Assembly: GCF_014526325.1 (NCBI RefSeq)
Contig: NZ_JACNMJ010000008.1
Location: 62,001 to 126,000, forward strand
Reading direction: 5' to 3'
Length of the DNA: 64,000 nt
DNA from: Psychroserpens algicola
GTDB lineage: Bacteria; Bacteroidota; Bacteroidia; Flavobacteriales; Flavobacteriaceae
Position 1 is the first letter of the stretch; every line of letters starts with the position of its first letter. A program made the translations under genes and the position numbers. The notes below the pieces were generated by a model that was not told the origin of the DNA, searched no databases, and was given only the letters and a program-made list of their open reading frames with translations. Of the stretch, positions 38,506 through 47,049 are shown piece by piece.

Positions 38506-39642
38506 ATGCGTAATATTATTCTTTCCATACTTGGAATTATCTTAATTATTGGCTCATTCTTTTTTGCTAAATATTTAATTGATAACAAAAACAAACCGAA
38601 ACCAGTTGTCCCTAAAGTCGTTAAAACCGTACTTGTAGATACAGTTCAAAATAGCTTGGTGCCTATTGTGATTTCAGCAAATGGTAACCTCAATGCAAAA
38701 CAACGTGTCGAATTGTATTCTGAAGTACAAGGCGTTTTTAAAACAGGAAGTAAGCTTTTTAAACCAGGTCAAAAATTTAATAAAGGTGAAACCCTAATTC
38801 GTTTGGATGCTTCGGAGTATTATGCAAGTGTTCAATCTGCAAAAAGTGATTTATACAATAATATTGCGGCAATTATGCCCGATTTACGATTAGACTTTCC
38901 TAATGTGTTTCAGAAATGGCAAAACTATTTAAACAATTTCGATTTAAATAAAAGCACACCGCAATTGCCTGAAATATCAGATGAGAAAGAAAATTATTTT
39001 ATCACAGGTCGAGGCATAGTAAGTGCTTATTATAATGTAAAAAATTTAGAGCAACGGCTTTCAAAGTATAGAATTTCAGCACCTTTTACAGGAATTTTAA
39101 CCGAAGCTTTAGTTACTGAAGGAACATTAGTAAGAAGCGGACAAAAACTAGGAGAGTTTATCAATCCGTCAGTTTACGAAATGGAAGTAGCCATTAGTAA
39201 ATCATTTGCTGATGTCTTAAAGGAAGGTGAAAAGGTGAGTTTAACCAATCTGGAAAAAACTAAAAATTATAACGGAATCGTGTCCAGAGTTAATGGAAGT
39301 ATTGATGCCACAACACAAACCATAACGGCTTATGTTGAAGTACAACACCCAGATCTTAAAGAAGGCATGTATTTAGAAGCAAACCTGAATGCCGAAAAGG
39401 TTGAAAACGCCATAGAAATAGACAGGAACTTGTTATTGGATAGTGAAGAAATATATGTCGTTAGAGATAGTTTGCTTGATGTTATTTCTGTTAAGCCTGC
39501 ACATTTTTCAAATGAAAAGGTTGTTTTACAAAATGTACCAAATGGATCGATAATTTTGAGAAAACCTGTGCCAGGAGCTTATGCAGGCATGCAGGTTAAG
39601 GTCGCCGAAATTAATTCGTCAACTAATGATTCTATTCAATAA
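38506..39642 (+). CDS. RND efflux periplasmic adaptor subunit
   Basis: Membrane fusion protein of 378 residues with an N-terminal anchor (IILSILGIILIIGSFFFAKYL). A lipoyl-like half-motif (GNLNAKQRVELYSEVQGVF and SAPFTGILTEALVTEGTLV) and a beta-barrel domain (VSRVNGSIDATTQTITAYVEV) identify the HlyD/MFP family. The alpha-hairpin is short. Its last base is shared with the first base of the RND gene, giving tight coupling within a three-gene efflux operon. Confidence 0.92.
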   Translation: MRNIILSILGIILIIGSFFFAKYLIDNKNKPKPVVPKVVKTVLVDTVQNSLVPIVISANGNLNAKQRVELYSEVQGVFKTGSKLFKPGQKFNKGETLIRLDASEYYASVQSAKSDLYNNIAAIMPDLRLDFPNVFQKWQNYLNNFDLNKSTPQLPEISDEKENYFITGRGIVSAYYNVKNLEQRLSKYRISAPFTGILTEALVTEGTLVRSGQKLGEFINPSVYEMEVAISKSFADVLKEGEKVSLTNLEKTKNYNGIVSRVNGSIDATTQTITAYVEVQHPDLKEGMYLEANLNAEKVENAIEIDRNLLLDSEEIYVVRDSLLDVISVKPAHFSNEKVVLQNVPNGSIILRKPVPGAYAGMQVKVAEINSSTNDSIQ

Positions 39643-42600
39643 TGAGAAAAGTAATTGAATATTTTATTAGATATCATGTTGCGGTCAATGTGGTAATTAT
39701 CGCGTTTTTTATTTTCGGAATTATTGGTGCATTATCATTAAAATCCTCGTTTTTTCCACTAACGGAGTCTAAAATAATAAATGTCACAATCACATATCCT
39801 GGAGCCTCACCTCAGGAAATTGAAGAAGGGATTGTACTTCAAATTGAAGATAATTTAAAAGGGTTAAAAGGAATCGATAGAGTCACCTCTACATCTCGTG
39901 AAAACAGTGGAAGTATCACTGTAGAAATAGAAAAAGGTGAAAGTTTAGACTTTATGTTGCTTGAGGTGAAAAATGCTGTTGATAGAGTGCCTTCATTTCC
40001 AACAGGAATGGAGCCTCTGGTAGTTTCAAAACAAGAAGCTGTAAGAGAAACGATATCATTTGCAATTAGTGGTAAAAATATTCCGTTAGTTACGTTAAAG
40101 CAATTAGCACGTCAGGTAGAAACCGATTTACGTGCTATTGATGGGATTTCTCAAATTGAAATTTCAGGGTTTCCTGAAGAAGAAATTGAAATAGCAGTTA
40201 ACGAAACCGATTTGTTAGCCTATAATTTAACCTTCAATGAAGTAGCTGAAGCAGTAAGCAGTTCAAATATTTTGGTTACAGGTGGAAATGTAAAAACAGA
40301 AGCCGAAGAATATCTAATTAGAGCAAATAACAGAGAATATTATGGTAGTGAGTTATCAAATATTATTGTAAGAGCTACTTCCGACGGAAAAGTAATCAGA
40401 CTGAAAGATGTGGCAATTATTAGAGACCGCTTCTCTGAAACACCAAATTCTACCTATTTCAATCAGGAACTGGCAGTCAATATATCTATTACAAGTACCA
40501 ATAATGAAGATTTAATTACGTCGGCTGATAAAGTTGTAGAGTTTATTGAAACTTACAATCAAAAGTATGATAATATTAAAATTGATGTGGTCAATGATAG
40601 GTCGATTACACTAAAACAACGTACTCAGTTATTAACTGAAAATGCGGTAGTGGGTATGATTTTGGTATTATTATTCCTATCTATCTTCTTAAATACAAGA
40701 CTCGCATTATGGGTGGCCTTTGGTTTGCCGATATCATTCTTGGGCATGTTTATGTTTGCTGGTCAGTTTGATGTTACCATTAATGTATTATCACTTTTCG
40801 GAATGATTATCGTAATTGGTATTCTGGTAGATGACGGAATTGTAATAGCAGAAAATATCTATCAGCATTATGAAAAAGGGAAAAAACCAATACAAGCTGC
40901 AATTGATGGTACTCTTGAGGTTATTCCACCTGTCGTATCTGCAATCATCACGACAATTTTAGCCTTCTCCTTATTTTTCTTTTTAGACAGCAGAATAGGT
41001 GAGTTTTTTAGTGAAGTCGCCGTAATTGTGATTCTAACCTTAGCCGTTTCCTTATTTGAAGCGCTTATAATTTTACCAGCCCATTTAGCCCATTCTAAGG
41101 CATTGCGCATAAAAAAAGAAGATTTATATGCTAAGAAATCAAAAGGATTTTTTGCGGTAATGCGTGGTATTAATAAAACGGGTGACAATTTTATGGCTTT
41201 TCTTAGAGATAAAGTCTACACGCCAATTTTGAACTTTGTATTGAAATTTAAATTATTTGCTTTAGGAATTTTTGTGATGTTATTGGTACTTACGTTTGGT
41301 TCTCTTGGTGGCGGAATTATTGGAGTTACATTATTTCCAAGAATAGCAAGTGATGCAGCAAACATTGAGTTGGTGATGCCAGCAGGTACGAATGTAAAAA
41401 TTACAGATTCTATAATTTCGATGATTGAAGAGAAATCTTTCATTGTGAATAAAGAACTTACAGATAAGTACTTAAAAGGTACCGGAAAACAATTGTTTGA
41501 AAATACAATTGTCGATATCACCAGTAGTTCAAGTGCCAGACTACGAATTAACCTTTTACCTGGTGAGGAGCGTCCAGATGCGATACAATCCTTTTTGGTA
41601 ACTAATCGCCTCGAAGAATTAGTCGGTCCAGTACTTGGTACAGAGCGTCTTATCTATGGTTCTGGCGGAAATTTTGGAGGAAATCCTGTTTCAGTATCCT
41701 TATTAAGTAATAATATTGAAGAGCTAAAAGCATCTAAGGAAGAATTAAAAACTTATATGGAGTCAAACCCATTGCTTAAAGATATTGGTGACAATGATCC
41801 GGCTGGAATTAAAGAAATTAGGCTTGAGCTTAAAGAAAGTGCCTACTTATTAGGCTTAGATTTGAGAACAGTTATGGCTCAGGTCCGTTCAGGTTTTTTT
41901 GGAGCACAGGCGCAACGTTTTCAGCGTGGACAAGATGAAATTAGAGTTTGGGTACGTTATGATAAGAACAACAGAAGTTCTATCAATGATTTAGATGATA
42001 TGCGAATAGTGACTCCATCAGGAGAGCGCGTGACTTTAAAAGATATAGCAAGCTATAGTATTGCAAGAGGCGATGTCGCTATTAACCATTTAGAAGGAAA
42101 ACGAGAAATACAAGTGTATGCCGATTTAAAAGATCCTAGTACCAGTGCTACAGATATTATTGATGATATTAAAACAACGTTTATTCCACAGTTGCAATCT
42201 AAGTATCCAACAATCAACGCATCTTATGAAGGTCAAAATAGAGAAGCAGGTAAACTAACCAGTTCTCTGGCAGTAGCTGGTCCAATTATATTATTACTCA
42301 TATATATCACTATTGCTTTTACATTTAGAAGTTATTCTCAACCACTATTACTCATATTGCTTATTCCATTTAGCCTTACTGCTGTAGCTTGGGGTCACTG
42401 GTTGCTGGATTTTCAAGTTAATGTTTTATCCTTATTAGGAATCATTGCTTTAATTGGTATTATGGTGAATGATGGTTTGGTGTTAATAGGAAAATTTAAT
42501 ACCAACCTAAGAGAAGGGATGAATTTTGATTTGGCGCTGTCTGAAGCCGGTAAATCACGATTTAGAGCTATTTTTCTAACCTCACTCACCACTATTGCTG

Positions 42601-42839
42601 GTTTAGCACCATTGTTATTAGAAAAAAGCAGACAGGCTCAGTTTTTAAAGCCTATGGCCATTTCAATTTCATTTGGTATTGGATATGCTACTGTGTTAAC
42701 ATTACTGGTGTTACCATTGTTCCTATCTTTTAGTAATAGTATTAAAAAGAATAGTAAGTGGTTGGCAACAGGAAAAGATATCACGAAAGAAGAAGTAGAA
42801 CGTGCAATTAAAGAACAAAATGAAGGTAATGAGCATTAG
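39642..42839 (+). CDS. RND superfamily efflux permease
   Basis: 1065-residue inner-membrane proton antiporter of the AcrB/HAE1 type. Twelve membrane helices and two large periplasmic loops are evident. The proton-relay aspartate pair is in TM4 (GILVDDGIVIAENIY), and the second half repeats the pattern (LIGIMVNDGLVLIGKFN, where one Asp is Asn). Motif YPGASPQEIEEGIVLQIED is typical of the porter domain. Substrate cannot be predicted. It lies between its adaptor (1-nt overlap) and a TolC-family gene (20-nt overlap). Confidence 0.94.
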   Translation: MRKVIEYFIRYHVAVNVVIIAFFIFGIIGALSLKSSFFPLTESKIINVTITYPGASPQEIEEGIVLQIEDNLKGLKGIDRVTSTSRENSGSITVEIEKGESLDFMLLEVKNAVDRVPSFPTGMEPLVVSKQEAVRETISFAISGKNIPLVTLKQLARQVETDLRAIDGISQIEISGFPEEEIEIAVNETDLLAYNLTFNEVAEAVSSSNILVTGGNVKTEAEEYLIRANNREYYGSELSNIIVRATSDGKVIRLKDVAIIRDRFSETPNSTYFNQELAVNISITSTNNEDLITSADKVVEFIETYNQKYDNIKIDVVNDRSITLKQRTQLLTENAVVGMILVLLFLSIFLNTRLALWVAFGLPISFLGMFMFAGQFDVTINVLSLFGMIIVIGILVDDGIVIAENIYQHYEKGKKPIQAAIDGTLEVIPPVVSAIITTILAFSLFFFLDSRIGEFFSEVAVIVILTLAVSLFEALIILPAHLAHSKALRIKKEDLYAKKSKGFFAVMRGINKTGDNFMAFLRDKVYTPILNFVLKFKLFALGIFVMLLVLTFGSLGGGIIGVTLFPRIASDAANIELVMPAGTNVKITDSIISMIEEKSFIVNKELTDKYLKGTGKQLFENTIVDITSSSSARLRINLLPGEERPDAIQSFLVTNRLEELVGPVLGTERLIYGSGGNFGGNPVSVSLLSNNIEELKASKEELKTYMESNPLLKDIGDNDPAGIKEIRLELKESAYLLGLDLRTVMAQVRSGFFGAQAQRFQRGQDEIRVWVRYDKNNRSSINDLDDMRIVTPSGERVTLKDIASYSIARGDVAINHLEGKREIQVYADLKDPSTSATDIIDDIKTTFIPQLQSKYPTINASYEGQNREAGKLTSSLAVAGPIILLLIYITIAFTFRSYSQPLLLILLIPFSLTAVAWGHWLLDFQVNVLSLLGIIALIGIMVNDGLVLIGKFNTNLREGMNFDLALSEAGKSRFRAIFLTSLTTIAGLAPLLLEKSRQAQFLKPMAISISFGIGYATVLTLLVLPLFLSFSNSIKKNSKWLATGKDITKEEVERAIKEQNEGNEH

Positions 42840-44145
42840 TAACAAAATCATAGTCCTGTTTGTATTGTGTTGCCTAAGCACACAAGCACAAGACGTGCTA
42901 ACTAAGGAGCAAGCTGTTGCTTTAGCTTTAGAACATAATTACGGAATTAAAATAGCTAATAATTCGGTTGAAATTGCTGACAATAATACAGGAATTCTCA
43001 ATACAGGATTTCTGCCAACGCTTACAGGTAATGCTGGAGCTACTTACAATTTAGACAATACTGAAGCAGAATTTTCTAATGGAGAATCGACGACATTAAA
43101 TGGCGCTGAAAGTAATCGGTATAATGCTTCCATAAATTTAAATTACACACTTTTTGATGGTCTTGGCCGAAGATATAATTACAAACGTCTCAAGGAAGAA
43201 TATCAATTGTCTGAACTTGAAGCTCGTGAAACTATTGAAACTACAGTGCTTCAGTTGTTTTCAATTTATTATACTGTAGCACAACTATCAGAAAACTCTG
43301 AAGCTCTTGAGCAAACTATAGCCATATCAAGAGATAGATTAACCCGAGCTGGTTACCAGTTTGATTATGGACAAACCACTAAATTAGATGTGTTAAATGC
43401 CGAAGTAGACATCAATAATGATAGTATTAATTTAATTAATATCAAGCAACAATTAAAAAATACAAAGCGTGATTTAAATGTGGTAATGGGAAATAAGCTC
43501 AGTGATATATTTGATGTTGATACAGATGTGAGTTTTTTACTTCAGTTAAATAAACAAGAACTGTATGAAAAAACAATAGCTAATAATGTGTCCTTACTAC
43601 AAGCAGAAAAGAATATAGCTATTAGTCAGTATGATATAAAAACAAATAAAGCTCAGTTTTTACCAACAATTGGTTTAACTGGGACTTATGGCTGGAATAA
43701 AAATAATAACAATGCTGCATCCTTTGTTGCAGTTTCTACTAATTCCGGACTTTCGGGAGGTTTAAATTTAACCTGGAATATATTTGATGGAGGAAGCACA
43801 ATCACAAGTGTTCAAAATGCAAAAATCAGTTTAGAAAATCAAAAACTACAAAAAGAACAGTTGCGTATAGATATAGAACGAAATTTTAATAATGCCTGGG
43901 ATGATTATGAGAATAAATTGGTTATATATCAGGTGCAAGAGGATAATATCAAAACGTCTCAAAATAACTTTGATCGAACCCAGGAAAAATTTAAAATAGG
44001 ACAAGTTACTTCAATCGAATTTAGACAAGCCCAACTCAATCTATTAAATGCTGAGTTAAGTCGTAATCAAGCAAAATATGATGCTAAACTAGCCGAATTA
44101 ACTGTCCTTCAATTAAGTGGTGATTTATTAAATACTGAACTTTAA
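42820..44145 (+). CDS. TolC-family outer-membrane efflux protein
   Basis: 441 residues from the chosen ATG; a second ATG at 42829 is equally possible. A signal peptide (IIVLFVLCCLSTQAQ) precedes two outer-membrane efflux protein repeats with long helices, for example TKEQAVALALEHNYGIKIANN, TTKLDVLNAEVDINND and RTQEKFKIGQVTSIEFRQAQ. It overlaps the RND gene and completes a tripartite pump. The GTG at 42802 in the same frame is less likely because it adds charged residues before the signal. Confidence 0.92.
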   Translation: MKVMSISNKIIVLFVLCCLSTQAQDVLTKEQAVALALEHNYGIKIANNSVEIADNNTGILNTGFLPTLTGNAGATYNLDNTEAEFSNGESTTLNGAESNRYNASINLNYTLFDGLGRRYNYKRLKEEYQLSELEARETIETTVLQLFSIYYTVAQLSENSEALEQTIAISRDRLTRAGYQFDYGQTTKLDVLNAEVDINNDSINLINIKQQLKNTKRDLNVVMGNKLSDIFDVDTDVSFLLQLNKQELYEKTIANNVSLLQAEKNIAISQYDIKTNKAQFLPTIGLTGTYGWNKNNNNAASFVAVSTNSGLSGGLNLTWNIFDGGSTITSVQNAKISLENQKLQKEQLRIDIERNFNNAWDDYENKLVIYQVQEDNIKTSQNNFDRTQEKFKIGQVTSIEFRQAQLNLLNAELSRNQAKYDAKLAELTVLQLSGDLLNTEL

Positions 44146-44163
44146 ACTTTATAACAACGACTA

Positions 44164-44346
44164 ATGTTAGAGCACTTTTTTCAATGCCCTTATTGCTGGG
44201 AAACCATTTCGATGCTCATTGATATTTCACAATCTAATCAGCTGTATATTGAAGATTGCGAAGTCTGTTGTAACCCAATTCAACTCCGAATAAGTACTGA
44301 TAAACAAGAAATTACGGGTTTTGAGGCTTTAGATATCGAACAGTAA
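44164..44346 (+). CDS. CPXCG-motif cysteine-rich small protein
   Basis: 60 residues. The Cys8-Pro-Tyr-Cys11 and Cys32-Glu-Val-Cys35-Cys36 pairs form a probable zinc ribbon, matching the CPXCG family of unknown function. It starts 18 nt after the TolC stop, so it may be transcribed with the efflux operon, though it is usually found as a stand-alone small gene. Confidence 0.8.
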   Translation: MLEHFFQCPYCWETISMLIDISQSNQLYIEDCEVCCNPIQLRISTDKQEITGFEALDIEQ

Positions 44347-44487
44347 AATTGTTTAAGTGCCTAATTTACAGGTATTTATATATTTTAATGTTAAAGAAAA
44401 GTGTATTTCGTCGAAAATAATTGTATTTCATCTGTTGTTGCGCTATTTTCGTAACAGAAATTGTTGTCCCAAAAACAATCTACTATT

Positions 44488-45399
44488 ATGAAAACCGCTA
44501 AAATTACATTATTACTTTGCTTAGTTACCTTATTGTCCTATGGTAACGTTTCTACAAAGGAAAAAGAAGCACTAAAGGCTTTATACACATCAACAAATGG
44601 AGATCTCTGGAGAACATCATGGGATTTTAACAAGCCTGTTCAAGACTGGCATGGCGTTGTTGTGAAAGATGACAAAGTGATAGAGCTTAACTTAGAATTC
44701 AACAATTTAAGAGGCACACTTCCAGATGCTATTGGTGATTTAGTGTATCTAAAGCACATCAATTTTTTTAGAAATAAAATTAGTGGAGGTATACCAGCAA
44801 CCATATCAAATTTAAAATCATTAGAAACATTAAATATTTCTTTTAATATGCTGAGCTCAGCATTGCCAAATGAAATAGGTGAATTGAAGTCCTTGAGAAA
44901 ATTAAAGTTGTTTATGAATACGATTAATGGAGAAATCCCATCATCTATCGGACAACTTACAAATCTTAATTCATTAGAATTATATAACAATCAGTTGACA
45001 GGTGAATTACCTTCATCAGTTGGTGAATTAGTGAACTTAAAAGAAATGTTATTAAGTAGTAATAAACTTTCAGGGAAACTTCCATCAACTATAGCAAATG
45101 CTAAAGAACTAAAAAAGCTTAGTGTTTTTGATAATAATTTTTTCGGAACATTGCCAAACTCAATTTGTAGTTTAACCCAGCTTGAAGAATTAGTAATTTC
45201 TGATAATGCTTTCTACGGAAAATTACCTAACGCTATGGCTAATCTTGTCAATTTAAAAGTATTGCTTTTAGGTAACAATGATTTTAAAGGAGAGTTGGTT
45301 CAACTTAAAGAACAACTTCCGGAATTAGTTCAGTTTGACTTCGTAAATATGAATTCAGAAGGTGTTATAGTGACTCTTGATGAAGAAGATGATAATTAA
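44488..45399 (+). CDS. Secreted leucine-rich-repeat protein
   Basis: 303 residues with a signal peptide (ITLLLCLVTLLSYG). An N-terminal cap (EKEALKALYTSTNGDLWRTS, DWHGVVV) resembles plant-type LRR proteins. About nine 23-24-residue repeats follow, with the pattern LxxLxxLxLxxNxLxGxIPxxIG, for example LNLEFNNLRGTLPDAIGDL and LELYNNQLTGELPSSVGEL. A short acidic tail (LDEEDDN) ends the protein and no type IX sorting domain is present. ATG 44488 is used because it starts the signal peptide; an upstream TTG at 44461 is in frame. Confidence 0.85.
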   Translation: MKTAKITLLLCLVTLLSYGNVSTKEKEALKALYTSTNGDLWRTSWDFNKPVQDWHGVVVKDDKVIELNLEFNNLRGTLPDAIGDLVYLKHINFFRNKISGGIPATISNLKSLETLNISFNMLSSALPNEIGELKSLRKLKLFMNTINGEIPSSIGQLTNLNSLELYNNQLTGELPSSVGELVNLKEMLLSSNKLSGKLPSTIANAKELKKLSVFDNNFFGTLPNSICSLTQLEELVISDNAFYGKLPNAMANLVNLKVLLLGNNDFKGELVQLKEQLPELVQFDFVNMNSEGVIVTLDEEDDN

Positions 45400-45421
45400 C
45401 ATATAGTTTTAAATTAGTTAG

Positions 45422-45460
45422 AATAACTCTCAATATCTAGGTGTTGAGAGTTATTTTTTT
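45422..45460 (+). terminator. Intrinsic terminator after the LRR gene
   Basis: AATAACTCTCAA (45422-45433) and TTGAGAGTTATT (45444-45455) form a 12-bp stem with a 10-nt loop and a T run. The next 140 nt show no coding frame before the tRNA promoter. Confidence 0.88.
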
Positions 45461-45600
45461 ATGAGACAATAAAAATTTGTTATTAAATGATTCTTGTGTT
45501 AACTCATTGTCACTGTATAGTATAGATGTGCTGATTGTTCTCCTCTTTAAAGCATGATAGAAAAACATCAAAATTATAGATGTGATATTTAGAGATTAAA

Positions 45601-45631
45601 TTGGTATTCTCTAAAAAAGCTATTATATTTG
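45601..45631 (+). promoter_or_regulatory. Promoter of the initiator tRNA gene
   Basis: TTG (45601-45603), a 20-nt spacer and TATATTTG (45624-45631), a perfect Bacteroidota promoter. The tRNA begins about 75 nt downstream, leaving a 5' leader that RNase P would remove. Confidence 0.75.
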
Positions 45632-45705
45632 CAGTCCTAAAATGATAGAGTCGGTATTATGAGCCGAAAGTTTAAAGCTAAGTTCAAATCATTTTTTGAT
45701 TAAAT

Positions 45706-45778
<73 letters not shown>

Positions 45779-45782
45779 CAAC

Positions 45783-45816
45783 AAGCCAAACACGAAAGTG
45801 TTTGGCTTTTTTTTTA
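45783..45816 (+). terminator. Intrinsic terminator of tRNA-fMet
   Basis: AAGCCAAACAC and GTGTTTGGCTT form a perfect 11-bp stem with a GAAA tetraloop, followed by a run of seven or more T. Confidence 0.93.
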
Positions 45817-46024
45817 AAGCTTCATGTTTAAAAAATTTACTAACTGACCATCTGAGCCCTTTTGGTAGATGTCATATTTCCGTCACTTTTTCTTAGGCAA
45901 TCAACAATGATATCATATGTGTGTAATTGTTAAGACTTACTATTTTTTCATGATTTTAACAATAGTTTTATAATAACCAATTTGAGTAATTGATATTTGA
46001 GGATTTCTAAACTTTACACGCAAT
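45817..46024. other. Non-coding spacer between tRNA-fMet and the alginate locus
   Basis: About 210 nt of AT-rich DNA without a credible reading frame, repeat or hairpin. It separates the housekeeping side from the alginate cluster and ends at the promoter of the first lyase gene. Confidence 0.5.
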
Positions 46025-46027
46025 TTT

Positions 46028-46057
46028 TTGCACAATTAATAAATATGATTATATTTG
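46028..46057 (+). promoter_or_regulatory. Promoter of the first alginate transcription unit
   Basis: TTG (46028-46030, within a T run), a 19-nt spacer and TATATTTG (46050-46057), a perfect consensus. The last three bases of the -7 box are the first bases of the operator, so a bound regulator would block RNA polymerase. Confidence 0.8.
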
Positions 46058-46080
46058 GTAAACCAGATTGGTAAACCAAT
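46055..46080 (+). promoter_or_regulatory. Double operator, site 1 (alginate regulon)
   Basis: Two copies of TGGTAAACCA (starting 46056 and 46069) separated by GAT, with flanking TT and AT that extend the second to ATTGGTAAACCAAT. The same 13-bp-spaced pair occurs at 57556 and 60449, each at a promoter of the locus. TTGGTnnACCAA resembles sites of GntR-family UxuR/ExuR-type regulators. Confidence 0.82.
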
Positions 46081-46090
46081 TTTGATTATA

Positions 46091-47023
46091 ATGAAAAACA
46101 CACTAAAATTTAATCTTACAGTACTCTTCATAAGTTTGTTTTTTTTTCCAAATTTTGGATGCTCTAGCGATACTGATAATGAAGGTGATCCACAGATTAT
46201 TGATGAAGTTATTGAGGAGGAGGAAGAAGAGGAAGAGAGTCCTGTTTATGCAGAAGTTGACTTTTCAAATTGGAAAGTGACACTCCCTGTTGATGAAAAT
46301 AATAATGGGAGTCCTGATGAATACCAGCCAAACGTATTGATTAATTATGGTTACCAAACCTTAGAGCCAGTTCAGCCATATATGTATGATGATATTTCTG
46401 ATAGTTCATTAGTGTTTTATACATTTCCTGATGTGTCTACAACCAATAGTTCGTATTCTAGAACCGAATTGAGAGAGCTTATAAATCCGAGTAATTCAAG
46501 AGAAAATTGGACGCTTTTAGAAGGAGGAGAAATGACAGGAAGACTTAAAGTTGATGCGGTCTCAGAAAATAACGAGTCTAGTGATGACTATCACAAAGTC
46601 ATAGTAATGCAAATTCATGGTATTATTTCAGAAGATGATATGAATACTCATGGTTTTTCATCGAATAACGGGCCACCTTTAATTAAGATTTACTGGAAAG
46701 ATGGACATGTTTGGTGTCACAAAAAATCGCTTGTTGATGAATCGACTTCAGGAGATGATTTATATGATGTTTATAATGGAACTTGGGCTGATATAAAAGT
46801 GAATTTAGGATACGTTGGTTTTGAACCATTTAATTTTAGAATAACAGCTTCTGATGCCCGAATAGAAGTGCAATTAAATGAAGACGAGCCTTATATATAT
46901 GAAGATATTAGTTTAGAAAAATGGCCTTTTGAAAATTATTTTAAAGCAGGAAATTATTTAACCTCCACTAATGCTGATGCATTTTCATATGTGAAATATT
47001 ATAATTTGAGTATCACCCACTAA
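46091..47023 (+). CDS. Alginate lyase, PL7 family, lipoprotein
   Basis: Endolytic alginate lyase, 310 residues. The lipobox ends at Cys24 (PNFGC), followed by an acidic linker with a run of about ten Glu/Asp residues before the catalytic domain, which suits surface display. The PL7 active-site motifs are RTELRE, QIHG (Gln-x-His) and YFKAGNYLTS, the last being the conserved C-terminal strand. The catalytic domain begins near FSNWKVTLPVDE. The ATG at 46091 is used; the in-frame TTG at 46055 is part of the operator. It is the first gene of the main alginate unit. Confidence 0.92.
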   Translation: MKNTLKFNLTVLFISLFFFPNFGCSSDTDNEGDPQIIDEVIEEEEEEEESPVYAEVDFSNWKVTLPVDENNNGSPDEYQPNVLINYGYQTLEPVQPYMYDDISDSSLVFYTFPDVSTTNSSYSRTELRELINPSNSRENWTLLEGGEMTGRLKVDAVSENNESSDDYHKVIVMQIHGIISEDDMNTHGFSSNNGPPLIKIYWKDGHVWCHKKSLVDESTSGDDLYDVYNGTWADIKVNLGYVGFEPFNFRITASDARIEVQLNEDEPYIYEDISLEKWPFENYFKAGNYLTSTNADAFSYVKYYNLSITH

Positions 47024-47049
47024 TATATAACAAACAAAACAGCACGTTT

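Noticed and set aside
44640-44990. Long antisense frame within the LRR gene
   Set aside because: Mirror of the repetitive LRR coding sequence; no start context and the sense strand has a signal peptide and intact repeats.
46055-46090. Upstream TTG start for the first PL7 gene
   Set aside because: The segment is the operator itself; the ATG at 46091 begins a proper lipoprotein signal.
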